This document shows positions 1-10,109 of a stretch of DNA of 64,000 nucleotides, piece after piece; the stretch's first letter is position 1; every line of letters begins with the position of its first letter. A program made the position numbers and the translations under genes. The notes beneath the pieces were generated by a model. That model made no database searches, was not told where the DNA came from, and saw only the letters and a program-made list of their open reading frames with translations. This DNA is from Heterostelium album PN500 (Eukaryota > Evosea > Eumycetozoa > Acytosteliales > Acytosteliaceae), in the NCBI RefSeq assembly GCF_000004825.1, contig NW_008805074.1:744001-808000 (forward strand). The letters run 5' to 3'.

Positions 1-52
1 AAAATTAATATTTAAAAATAAAATTTTTAAAAATAAAAAAAAAGAATTCTAA

Positions 53-1117
53 ATGTTATCTTTACAAAAACTAATTGATAAAACTCCCAAGAGCTGGACT
101 TTACCTATGAATCCGTATGATCCTATGCAAATAGTGATTGAAAAAATGGAAAAATTTGGAATATTAAATGATGAAAATAGTGAAAAAATAAGACCAACTA
201 TAAAAGGAATTTCAATGTTTGTAAGAAATATTTGGCCATCCGGAGATCAAGAGTTAATGGTATTGGGTACACAATTATTTATTTTTAATAGGATTTTCGA
301 TGACTTTATCGATTGCGGTCAACCAGAGTTTGGAATTAAATATATTGATAGAGTAATCAATATTTTCAAATTGGGGAAACTAGAAGATGATCCTACACCA
401 GTCGAACTCAATATTTTTGATTTGGTTCATAATTTAGAATCTAGAGTTGGAGAACAAAATCCATTAATCAATCTATTCAAAAATGCTTACTTGGATTATT
501 GTTACAATTTAGTTCCATGGCAAAATATGAATGTAAGTTTATTGAATTTAAATTTTTAATTAATAATATTATTAATCAATCAATTAATTTGGTTATTTTT
601 AATATAGAAATTAAATGGTGATATTAGTATGAATTTATATCACAATTTGAGAATACATAATTATGCAACTGCACCACCTTTTTATATAAGTTTAATTTTC
701 ATAATGAAAAGATTAAACTATGATATAGTTCTTGACCCACTTTGGAGAAGTTTAATTGAAAGTGGAGGGAAAATTGGTGCTCTCTACAATGACGTATTCT
801 CGTATGAAAAGGAAGTTAGAGGAAAAGAAGAAAGAATGAATAGTTTCCATTTTATGAAAACTCAAAACAATTGGTCAGGTCAAGAATGTCTTGAATTCTT
901 TGAAAAAGAAATGGATAATTGTTTTGAACAATATTTTATTCATGAAAACCTTATTATTAAAAAATTCTTTCCAAGACTTCAAAACAAAGAAGATCAAGAA
1001 GAATTCCATCAAATTATAGAATTCTGTCATACAATTTTGTCTTCTTTAGTAATGATGTACAGACTAAAACCAAATTATAAATCTTCAGATTCAATCTTTA
1101 TTGAACTTAAAAACTAA
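53..1117 (+). CDS. Terpene synthase (class I), two exons
   Basis: Exons 53-532 and 608-1117 join in phase 0 around a 75-bp GT-AG intron to give 329 residues, the usual length of a single-domain microbial or dictyostelid terpene synthase. Both class I metal-binding motifs are visible: the aspartate-rich DDFID at residues 83-87 and the NSE/DTE-type motif NDVFSYEKE at about 221-229. The family uses Mg2+ to ionise a prenyl diphosphate (usually FPP or GPP) and cyclise it; the product cannot be predicted from sequence. In dictyostelids these enzymes make volatile terpenes during development (family knowledge). The start is the first ATG, in a context (AT-rich leader with gaattcta just before the ATG) that is duplicated 1.6 kb downstream with a truncated copy. 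No transit peptide is seen, so it is likely cytosolic. Confidence 0.9.
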
Positions 1118-1679
1118 ACAATATGAATTGATAATAAAGAGATTGATCATCTTTTATTCAAACAATTCCCTAAACATCACGTTTTTAAAATAATAGCTTT
1201 TAATTCAGTCATTTTATAAAATGAAACACAAACGATATCTAGATTTTTAAATAATATTTTGTTGAATTGGTATAACTTCCTGTTTGATTGTTTAGTATAT
1301 TTAATAAATTATTCATATCATTGTTAAATGAAATTACACAAATAATAGTATTTAAGATTGGTTCAATCTCTTTTTATCCAAAAATAGTTAACACTATACT
1401 TGTTTTAGAAATAGAAATAATAAAAAATGAGATTAAATTTTATAAAAATTTAAACTCAGTTACATGATGAATATATTTGTTGTATTATGTTTTTAAAAGT
1501 TGTTTTTAAAACACTTGTATCTATTGTTCAGATTGAAATTATCTATAAAAAATGTGGAAATTTTTATTACTTGAACTTTGTTGTACCAATATAATGATTA
1601 TTAAAATAGAAGTTAATATTTTTTATCAAAAACAGAATTTTCATTTAAACATACTACATACAAAAAAAAGGAATTCTAA
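1118..1679. other. Noncoding, after terpene synthase
   Basis: AT-rich DNA with no open frame or RNA gene that I can support. The last few tens of bases match the leader of the terpene synthase and belong to the duplicated block that starts the truncated copy at 1680. Confidence 0.5.
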
Positions 1680-1850
1680 ATGTTATCTTTACAAAAAATA
1701 ATTAATAAAACTCCAAAGAGTTGGACTTTACCTATGAAACTCAAATGATACCATGGAAATGGTGATTGAAAAAAATGGAGAAGTTTGGAATATTAAATGA
1801 TGAAAATTGTCAAAAATATAGACAGATTTTAAAAGAAAGAACAATTAAGA
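1680..1850 (+). pseudogene. Truncated duplicate of terpene synthase 5' end
   Basis: The sequence repeats the first ~170 bp of the terpene synthase at 53-1117 with scattered substitutions, and the similarity extends into the leader (A-run then gaattcta before the ATG). Translation gives MLSLQKIINKTPKSWTLPMK, followed within two codons by an in-frame stop. Small indels follow, for example where the intact gene reads ccgtatgat. Homology fades after about 1850, so the catalytic half is missing. It is a partial tandem duplication that has decayed. The moderate divergence suggests it is not very recent. It could still be transcribed because the proximal leader was copied too. Confidence 0.8.
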
Positions 1851-2280
1851 ATCTTTAAGTTATAAGTTAGAAACTATATGAATGAATATCTTTATTAATT
1901 GTTTGTAAAATTCTGTGGTAAGACCTATTGAATAGGTCATGAATATGGCAATGAAGTTGTTTGTTGATTTGGTAGTGTATGTTTCATCTTATTATTATTA
2001 TTATTATACCATTTCTTTCTTTAATGCTCTATTATCATGATTGCTATCATTATTTCTAGTTTGTTGACGATAAACTATTATAAGTTTAGAACAATATTGT
2101 CTTTTGTTCTTTGATAGAAAGGAGGTGAATATTCGATTTCCTCATAGATGTACATTTGTTATAATTCTTTAAATTATTATTATTATTGTTGTTGATTTTG
2201 CTTGGTGAGATTGATTATTTTATATGAATTGTTTCCTATTGCACGGAGATACGTGAAATAATTTGATTCATTTAAAACGA
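1851..2280. other. Noncoding, AT-rich
   Basis: Short TTA/ATT microsatellites near 1992-2005 and 2175-2195. I see no gene or RNA. Confidence 0.4.
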
Positions 2281-2923
2281 TCATGGTCGTTTTAGTTGAG
2301 TTTTTGGTGCTACTGAGGAAGATCTATCAACTGTTTTAATGTTGGGACGAACAGAGTGAATCTGGTTGGACAAATTAGACATTGATCCTGTTAGTCTCAT
2401 TTTCATAGGTGGAGGAATTGATGGTGATTCCTGAGAAATGGAATCGTTATAATGATTATATCTGTTTTTTGATTTTGTCCTGGATCGATAATCGACATTG
2501 AAGCTGTTTGTTTAATAATACCGTTTGTTGTAGTAGATGTTGTAGTTGATGTTGCTGCAGCTTTCCTATTTATACTATAGGTGATACCTTTTTTAATACT
2601 ACCATTATTGTTATTACTAATGTTGTTTTTTGATTTAATTTTGAATTGATACAGAGAAATATGAGATGTTCCAGAGATATTGGATGACATTGTATCCTTG
2701 GTTGACAAGATCCACTAAGCAATTTGGGTTTAATATCTTTTTTTAAAAGGTTGTTTAGATTCGATTGTGATGTCGATGTTGTATGGCTATGAAGATGATT
2801 ATTATTGTTGTTATTCAATTGCTTCGGATGAGCTTGATACAATGGGAATAGATCAGCACAAACATTGACACTACTCAAATATTCGACCAAATCCAAGAGT
2901 TGTCTCCATTCTTTTTCAAACAT
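2281..2923 (-). pseudogene. Coding remnant spread over three frames, unknown family
   Basis: Read on the minus strand, a coding-like segment begins MFEKEWRQLLDLVEYLSSVN and enters an Asn/His/Ser-rich stretch. Around 2690-2710 the protein-like reading moves to a second frame (STKDTMSSNISGTS...). Around 2490-2510 it moves to a third frame, which ends ...SSVAPKTQLKRP before the TGA at 2281-2283. No AT-rich GT-AG intron explains the two changes. Composition stays coding-like throughout, so this is either a gene recently broken by two indels or a real gene carrying two sequence errors. Upstream (2924-3003) the first frame stays open to an acceptor-like site, so more 5' exons may exist. I do not recognise the family. 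Confidence 0.45.
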
Positions 2924-3786
2924 TGGAATGAAAAAGGATGATGAATTAGTTAGAAAGAAATAGTGATACCATTGGAATGTTATGTTGTTTTGAACCTTTT
3001 AGTGATAAAAATAAATAAAAAACAAACAACTTTAGTATGAATGAAAGTTAGAACGATATTAATAGCTGCTTATATTTATTAACATACCAACATCTAATTT
3101 CATCTGTTTTATTCTTTTTTAAATATAAACAAACATAATTATTCAAATAATGTTAGTTACTTTAATTATGAGATTATTGATATTTATACATATAAACATA
3201 CGATTCAAATGGAATAAAAAACCAAAGTGTTTAGTTCGATGGCTTTGCTCATTTATGAGCTCTATTGCATAGTCAAATCGATATTTTGAGATAATCATCA
3301 TCTACATATATATTTAATCAATAATAATATTTTTATTATTAAATTTTTATTTAATAATAACTTATTTGAGTTATTTGTAGACTGTATTAAATTTTAAAAA
3401 TGTGAAAACATATAGGGAGAAACTTGTGTTAAAAATTGAAATTTTTTGTTGATTTTTAGAATAAAATAATGTATTAAGATCTATATATTTATAAAATATA
3501 GATCTATTGAGGGAATATATTTATTGATTTTGCAAGAATCAAAAAACCATTTAAATTGAAGGACAGCTGTTTACTAAATCAAATACTGTAGAGTGGATAT
3601 TGGATGAGACAGAGGAGATAAAACAATAGAAAATCTCTTGACCTCGACACCTAAGTTATATTGGTTTGAACAACACTTAACTGCTTTAAAAACAATAAAG
3701 CTCTTTTTTCAATGTTTTTAAGTGACAATACAAGGTTGAAGTTGAGATATTCAAAAATTGAAATAGTTATTTTGGCAATCATAAAA
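2924..3786. other. Noncoding with AT palindrome
   Basis: No supported gene. An inverted repeat at 3477-3505 has 10-bp arms (agatctatat / atatagatct) around 9 bases. The remainder is plain AT-rich DNA leading to the tRNA gene. Confidence 0.4.
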
Positions 3787-3869
3787 GTACTCTTGGCCGA
3801 GTTGGTCTAAGGCGTCAGTTTAAGGCACTGATTTCTTCGGAAGCGTGGGTTCAAATCCCACAGAGTACA
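3787..3869 (+). tRNA. tRNA-Leu (anticodon AAG)
   Basis: A complete type II cloverleaf is visible. The acceptor stem GTACTCT (3787-3793) pairs with AGAGTAC (3862-3868), followed by discriminator A. The D arm contains GGCCGAGTTGGTCTAAGGC. The anticodon stem TCAGT/ACTGA encloses the loop TTAAGGC, giving anticodon AAG, which reads CUU. The variable arm is long, as expected for leucine (tttcttcggaag), and the T arm is GTGGG-TTCAAAT-CCCAC. No intron is present and CCA is not encoded, as is normal in eukaryotes. The internal A and B boxes for RNA polymerase III are intact. No T-run follows immediately; TTTT first appears about 100 bp downstream. Confidence 0.93.
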
Positions 3870-3880
3870 TTATAAAAACA

Positions 3881-4158
3881 TTTGACCGCTTGCGGTGAGA
3901 GTCAACCATTGTATGAAGGTTTATCTGTGTGTTGCTTGTGGAACAGATCATAATTAGTTAACTTCCATTTTGGCATAGTGGGAAAACCCATTGGTTACAA
4001 CCTTCAATGCTGAATAGGTTCACTCTATAGGTTTCATAGATTTTTATCCTCCAAGATCTTTAATGTTGTACCAGGGCCCATTTTATATTATTTTACAGGA
4101 TAATATTAATACCTGCAATTTGTTGACTAATCAAGAGTCAACAAATCCTTTTTTTTTT
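3881..4158 (+). ncRNA. Candidate structured ncRNA ending in hairpin plus T10
   Basis: This 278-bp segment just downstream of the tRNA is less AT-rich than ordinary intergenic DNA here and is packed with pairing potential. TTGAC (3882) pairs with GTCAA (3901) around a CCGCTTGCGG hairpin that has a CTTG loop. ATCTGT (3923) pairs with ACAGAT (3943). GAAGGTT (3915) pairs with AACCTTC (3999). TGGG-AAAA-CCCA lies at 3979-3990. CAGG (4096) pairs with CCTG (4112). A perfect 10-bp stem TTTGTTGACT/AGTCAACAAA (4119-4145) is followed by T10 (4149-4158), a good RNA polymerase III stop. No frame is open. I could not match it by eye to U1-U6, SRP, RNase P/MRP, U3 or dictyostelid class I RNAs. Function is unknown. 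Confidence 0.35.
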
Positions 4159-4588
4159 GGTTTAAAAAAAAAAAAATATATTATTTTATAATCAAACAAA
4201 TCTATTAAAAATAATATAACAAATTAAATAGTAATAGTAACTTATTTTCCAAACTAGTTTTATCGCTACTTTAACAACTAGGCAACAAGACACAAAGAAT
4301 TTCATCTTTAAACTTTAAACTTTATCTTTCAAATTTAATCTTATTCAACTATAAGTAAATAAAAAAATACAACTAATTTGATAAGATGTTAAAAGAACAA
4401 TTTGGTTTATTTTAAATTATTGGTACATAATAAATAAATAATTTTTTTGATTTGGTGTTGTTGAGGTTTAATCTAAGTTTATAAATAACAATCAATTGTG
4501 ATTGTTGTAGTTGTAGTTGTTGTTTTAGTTGTTTTGTTTTGTTTTTTGACAACTTTTAGTTGAATAGAGTGGTAGAGACTTAAAGAGG
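4159..4588. other. Noncoding, 3' flank of ELMO gene
   Basis: AT-rich, with TTG/TAG low-complexity repeats at about 4495-4550. It probably holds the 3' UTR of the minus-strand gene that ends at 4589. I see nothing else. Confidence 0.4.
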
Positions 4589-7500
4589 TTAACCTCTTCT
4601 TTGTATCTTTTCACCAAAAACAGAGATTAATGATGACACTGATGGAGAATGATCGTTGGTTGCGATCAGCTTTGGATCTGAAAGACTATTGACGGTATGA
4701 CTCTTTTTGAGTTCTGGTGGAGCCTTGCTCGTTTGAGCTCTTGGTCTAACTTGAGAGGGTGCACCTTGTTCTTTTCTGGGTGAATCATTAGACGCTCCAG
4801 ACGATGGCGATTGTAAACTGTTTGGTGCAGAGTTGTTGTTGTTGTTGGAAGGAAGTGGAGCTGATGTTTTTCGAAGTGATACTTTAATTGGAGAATCGGG
4901 TCCACCAATTTGAACTGTTTTTGAGGCAACAACGGTCGATGGTGATGTTGATCTAGGCGTAGTGTTGGTCGGAGTGGAGTTTGCAGAGGTGAGCGTTGGT
5001 GATTGATTGATTGGTGATGTTGGCATTGATTTTGCAATTGGTTTGGCTGTTGGTCTTGTTGGTGTAGTATTATTATTATTATTGTTGTTGATTGCTGTTG
5101 CAACAAATGGAGAAGGTTTGTTAACAACTGGTTTAATAGGAGACACTCTTGGTGAGTCGGATATGGTTGCTTCAGAAACAACAGTTAAATCTGGATTTCT
5201 TGGAGGTAGCGATGGTTTTAGTTTACTATTATTAATATTATTATTGCTGTTGTTCAATTCGAGACTTGGAATTGAAACTGAAGCTCTCTCAACCGGTTTA
5301 GTCTCTGGAATAATGATTGGACTCTCCAGAGAATCGTCCAACTGTTGTAATAACAATGCATCGGTCACATTCTCTACCATTATCTCTTTATCATTTGTTG
5401 TTGATGTTGTTGTTTCCAATTGTAAATCAGGTACTTGTTGATGTTGATGTTGTTGTTGTTGTAATTGTTGTTGAATTTGTTGATGTAACGAGCTTGGTGG
5501 TGTTTCCATATCGAATCTTTCTTGATAGAATACATGTAGTTTATCATCTTCATCGACAACAGAACTTTGATCGGATATTACATCCAATGTCTCCAATGAA
5601 CTGTTTATGGATGCTCTGCACGACGGTGGATTGTTATCGACACTTTCATTCAATAGACTACTCTTGGTTACATCCGGTAGTGTTAGAGCTGTCTGATTAT
5701 TGTTACTATTGACATGATCACTATCATCATTATTATTGGGTGAAGTACTTGTAGAATGATGTACATCATTTCCACCATTTGGTGAAGTGGATGGCGATGA
5801 CAGTGGTATCATAACGGATGCATGATAGTTTGATTTACTGGGTGTCATTGTACCCTTTCTCAATGCTTTGTCAATGGCAACCTTGTGATGGTGGGTGATG
5901 GTGAATTAGAGGTTGGCGAGGTTGATGAAGCTGAATTTGGGTGATGTTGATACGACGACTGATGATATTGGTACAGGTGATTGTTTTTGTTGTTGTTGTT
6001 GTTGAGATTGATTCAACTGAATAGGTTGAGCAGGTAATAGCTCATTTGGTGGCGAAGGTGGTTGTTGCATCTTATGCAATTTCGAGAAACTGATATTCGC
6101 TTTTTGGAGATCGACACCCAACAATCTTTGAACCTTATCAATACTCTTTTCCTCTGGTGATTTCGGTTTGATTTGATCTTCTTCCAATGATTCATTTTTA
6201 CTTGTTTGGTGGTTATTTTTAGCAGTAGTAGTAGTAGAAGTATCATGTGTATTATTGTTATTGTTCTTATTATTTGTTGTTGTTGTTGTTGCTGGAGGTA
6301 GAGTTGCTAAAGTTGTTGATGTTGTAGATGTTGGTGGGTTGGGTGAAGTAGAGACAACTGAAGGTGAACTATCAGTAGATGAACCTAGTTGAGAAGGATG
6401 TATCATTTCACCAAAGAACTTGTTAAGTTTGTTTATTCTCGACTCTACTACTGGATCGGTGTTGGTATTACTACCATTCTGGTTGTTGCTACTGTTGCTA
6501 CTTCGTAGAGATACACCACCGCTACCATTGAGTGAGTTCTGAACATTCTTGAGTGGACTATTGACAATACCACCACCATTGGCATAGTTGTTGTTGTTGT
6601 TGTTGCTGTTGTTCTTGAGTGAAGCAGTCAACAATGACTCTTGAATCTGCACAGAGAATCTAATCTTCTCACCATAGTCTACCTGTTCAGAGTCTAACCA
6701 TTCACCAATGAATGTTTCAATTCTATTGTTTCTCTCTTGTAATGAATCTGATTTACTCTTTACCAACTATAATAATGTTAATTAACTTATTTTACACTAA
6801 AATAGATTATAAAAGCTTGTTACTTACATTTGGTGGTAAGAATTGATAAGTTAAAGAATCTAGACTTTCACCAAAGAATCTTATTAAACTATGACATGAA
6901 TATGCAATATCTGTAATAGAGGTGTCATTCGATAGCAATTGATTGAATCTATGTACTACATCGATAGCGTTGGTAACCTCTGTTGACTCTAATAGACAAC
7001 CAACTATATACTCTGTAAACTCTTGACTATTAACAGGTTTCTTTTCAATTGTTTTTGTTATTATAGATCTATTTGATAATTTATAATAAATATTAATAAA
7101 TGAATGAATGATGATTATACAAATGTTAGACAATTGTTTTGTTGCTATACTTACTCAGTGGTTGATAATATAGTTGAGAAATCAGAGTAACTAATCGATT
7201 GGAATGACCAGAGTGATTCGAATAGTATAAATGTAGATACATAACATTCATCAAGCCAATTGTAATCACTGAATACAATATCCCACTTTTCAGATGGATC
7301 TTCTTCAACAATCTCTGATTTTCCATCGTCATTGTTGTTGTTATTATTATTATTGTTGTTATCTTCATTTACACTGTTACTACTACCACTATTGTTATTG
7401 ATACTATCATTATTATTATTATTATTGTCTTTGTTTAATCTAAAACCATATGCTTTCGATAATAGATATGATAAAGATATGCCGACCAATGCAACTGGGT

Positions 7501-9462
7501 ATGATTTCGATAGCATCTGACAATCAACGAGAGTATTGTCACTATTGTCGCTATTGTCGCAGTCATCTTTGTCTTGGCACAACTCGCGATCGGTCTGTAT
7601 TGTCAAGAGGTACTTGAATAACGATGTATGTTGCTTAGCAAAGTAGTTGAGATTGCGAAGTGCAATGACACCGGTGCAGTTCAAATCATCCGATGGATTG
7701 GCACCACGGAAACCTAACAACAGCCACTTGTAGGAACTACAACCACCATAGGGATAGAGTGTCAATGTCGATGACCACAAATCAGAGAACAATATCTGAT
7801 GTTGAATTCTCTCTGTATCAATAGATTCCAAACATTGATCTTTTAATTCATTAACTAAATATTTCTAAAAGATAAATAATAATAATATTAATATATATTA
7901 CTTTGTTAAACAGTTAATAAACAACAACTATAACTTACTCTCAATGTTTTATATTGAATACTATCGGATATTAAATTATCTTTTATCTTTAACTCGTAGA
8001 GTGATCTAAAGATATTGTCTTTGTGTAGTCTGATGATATAATTTACAGGATTTGGTGATAATAAATAGATGTTGTTGATCATTGAGATGGTTTGTATGAT
8101 GATCTCGCTATGTAGATTGGGTATGGAGAGGAGTGACGATGATAACGATTGAACGGATGCAGATGCTCTAATCGCTTTATTAAAGTACAGGTCATCGTCG
8201 TCGTTAGCATCGGTGTCTACAGCAGCATCGACGGTATCCAATATACTGTCTCTACGTTGATCGTACTGCTCCATCAAATACAAATAAAAGTTCTTCTTAA
8301 ACTCTGATGAGCATGTCTTTATAGATTGATCGATCAAAGTGAACAGTGAAATTTGATTTCCACTCGAATCTTGATGACCTAAACTATCTCTATTTGAAAA
8401 TTGATTCGATGTATTACCATTACTATTGCCATTGCTATTACTACTATTATTAATACTATTGTTATTGTTTGATGATGATGATGATGAATTGGATGTTTGT
8501 ACAGATGATGAAGTGAGTGTGTTGGTTCTACCGGTACTCTTACTGAAAGTTCTATTGATTGTTGCTGATGGTGAGATATCGGTGGTGGTGGTGGTTATTG
8601 TTGTTGTCAACATTGTATTGGTAATACTCTTTAGTATTGTATTACCATTGTCATTGATATTGGATGCCGATGTACTGAAAGAGTTGTTCCTCTGTAGATA
8701 ACCAACAAGCAAATTGATAGCCCAGAGTGTAGGTGATCTGAAAATGATACGGATAATCTTGACGAGATTGTCAGAGCTAATATAGACATGGTCATTCCTA
8801 GTTCTCTCCTTCAACATCAACAACGTCAAATGAATATGTAAACTTTCAATTGCCTTTCTAAGTGCTTTCTTATTGGATTTGGAATTGTTGTTATTGTTAT
8901 TTTGTGTGGTAGTGTTGTTGTTTGTAGCATTTGTCGATGTCAAATTCGAATTTACAAGTGTGGTTGTGCGCATTTTAAATTGTGTTTGAATTTGACTCTC
9001 AATGTGCGAACGAAGTGACGATGGTTGTGAGTTTGGTGTTGAGCTATTAGGTGTTGAAATATTACTATTATTGTTGTTGTTAATGTTTGTTGGTGGTGAA
9101 ATAGTAGTAGTTGTTGTTGTGTTGGTAGGTGGTGGCAATAGACTTTCAACGTCAGAGATATATCTGCTAAGTGGACGTAACTTAAAGAAAAGAATATTAT
9201 CTTCCTTCTGGAATTTGCTATCGTTGACATCCTCAATCCAATGTCCGCTACTCGCTTCCTGTAGTCCGTAGTGAGAGGAGATCAATCCATTGGTATCTGA
9301 TATCAATCTGAGTGTCGAACTCTGGAAACTCTGTGAGAACTCGATAAGATTTTCAAACAAATGCCTAATATGTCCTTGGAATGCAACATTACTTTTGCAC
9401 TCATAGAAGAACTCTGTGCCATCTGGATCGTAAATTTTGACCCTAGTGCATTGTTGTGGCAT
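4589..9462 (-). CDS. ELMO-domain protein (ELMO/CED-12 family)
   Basis: Exons in transcript order are 9462-7939, 7864-7155, 7068-6828, 6766-5954 and 5881-4589; they join in frame to about 1526 residues. The ELMO domain core lies near residues 510-750, recognised by YKWLLLGFRGANPSDDLN and ALRNLNYF, the family hallmark of a W-x-LGF-x-G-x-x-P-x-x-D segment followed by a Leu-rich NLxYF. The N-terminus (MPQQCTRVKIYDPDGTEFFY) and middle form an ELMO-like helical region broken by Asn/Thr/Ser tracts. The C-terminal ~700 residues are low complexity, rich in Pro, Ser and Asn. ELMO proteins partner DOCK-type Rac GEFs to drive actin remodelling, phagocytosis and chemotaxis; dictyostelids have several. The last intron (5882-5953) is odd: its ends are GT-AG and it keeps frame, but it is not AT-rich. 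Two indels there are an alternative explanation. Confidence 0.85.
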
Positions 9463-10109
9463 TCTTCTACAATATTATTATTATTATCAATTTCTATTTT
9501 ATATATAAATATTTTTAAAAACTATTCTTTTATTTCTTTCTTTGTTAAATAAATAATTATTATTTAATAATAATATAAATAAAATAATAATAATAATGTC
9601 AATGTTTTTATTATTATTTTTGTCCGTTCCGTTTGATCGCCGCTGCCTTTTTTTTTTGATTTTTGGCTTTTTTCAGGTTTTTTTTTTAAAGAAGAAGATT
9701 TTTTTTTGCTTTTGCAAAATTTTTGATGGGATTTAAGTTAATAAAAAAATAAAAAATAAAAAATAAAAAATAAAAAATAAAAGATTATCTAATAAAATAA
9801 TGACAGATAAATAGAATTTACTATTATTTTGATTGAAAATAATGCTTAAAGAATCAATAGAAAACAAAAACAACAAAAAGTTAAGGAGTTGGAATAGATA
9901 CACAACTCACTTACGAGATTAATGATCATCTGGAGTGCCTTTTACAAAGTTAAAAATGTTGTGGTAACAAATGATTCAACTTGTTTAAAAAAGTGTGTAG
10001 TGTGTGGTGTTTTTCAGTTCATACAATCAACCAACAAACCACACAAAGCAAAAATAGGTTCAAATTTGGATTTGAATTTATTTATATTTTATTTTATATA
10101 TTTTTTATT
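9463..10109. other. Upstream region of ELMO gene
   Basis: Promoter-side DNA of the ELMO gene and 3' flank of the ACAP gene. It has a short GC-rich patch (about 9622-9648, gttccgtttgatcgccgctg) followed by T-runs, and a taaaaaa-type tandem repeat of about 6 units at roughly 9745-9781. An acceptor-like attgtag sits just before the ATG, so a noncoding 5' exon is possible. Confidence 0.35.

Noticed and set aside
4666-5441. Antisense and alternate-frame proteins rich in Leu, Val or Gln/His over the ELMO gene
   Set aside because: They are frame shadows of Asn/Gln/Ser repeats in the real gene.
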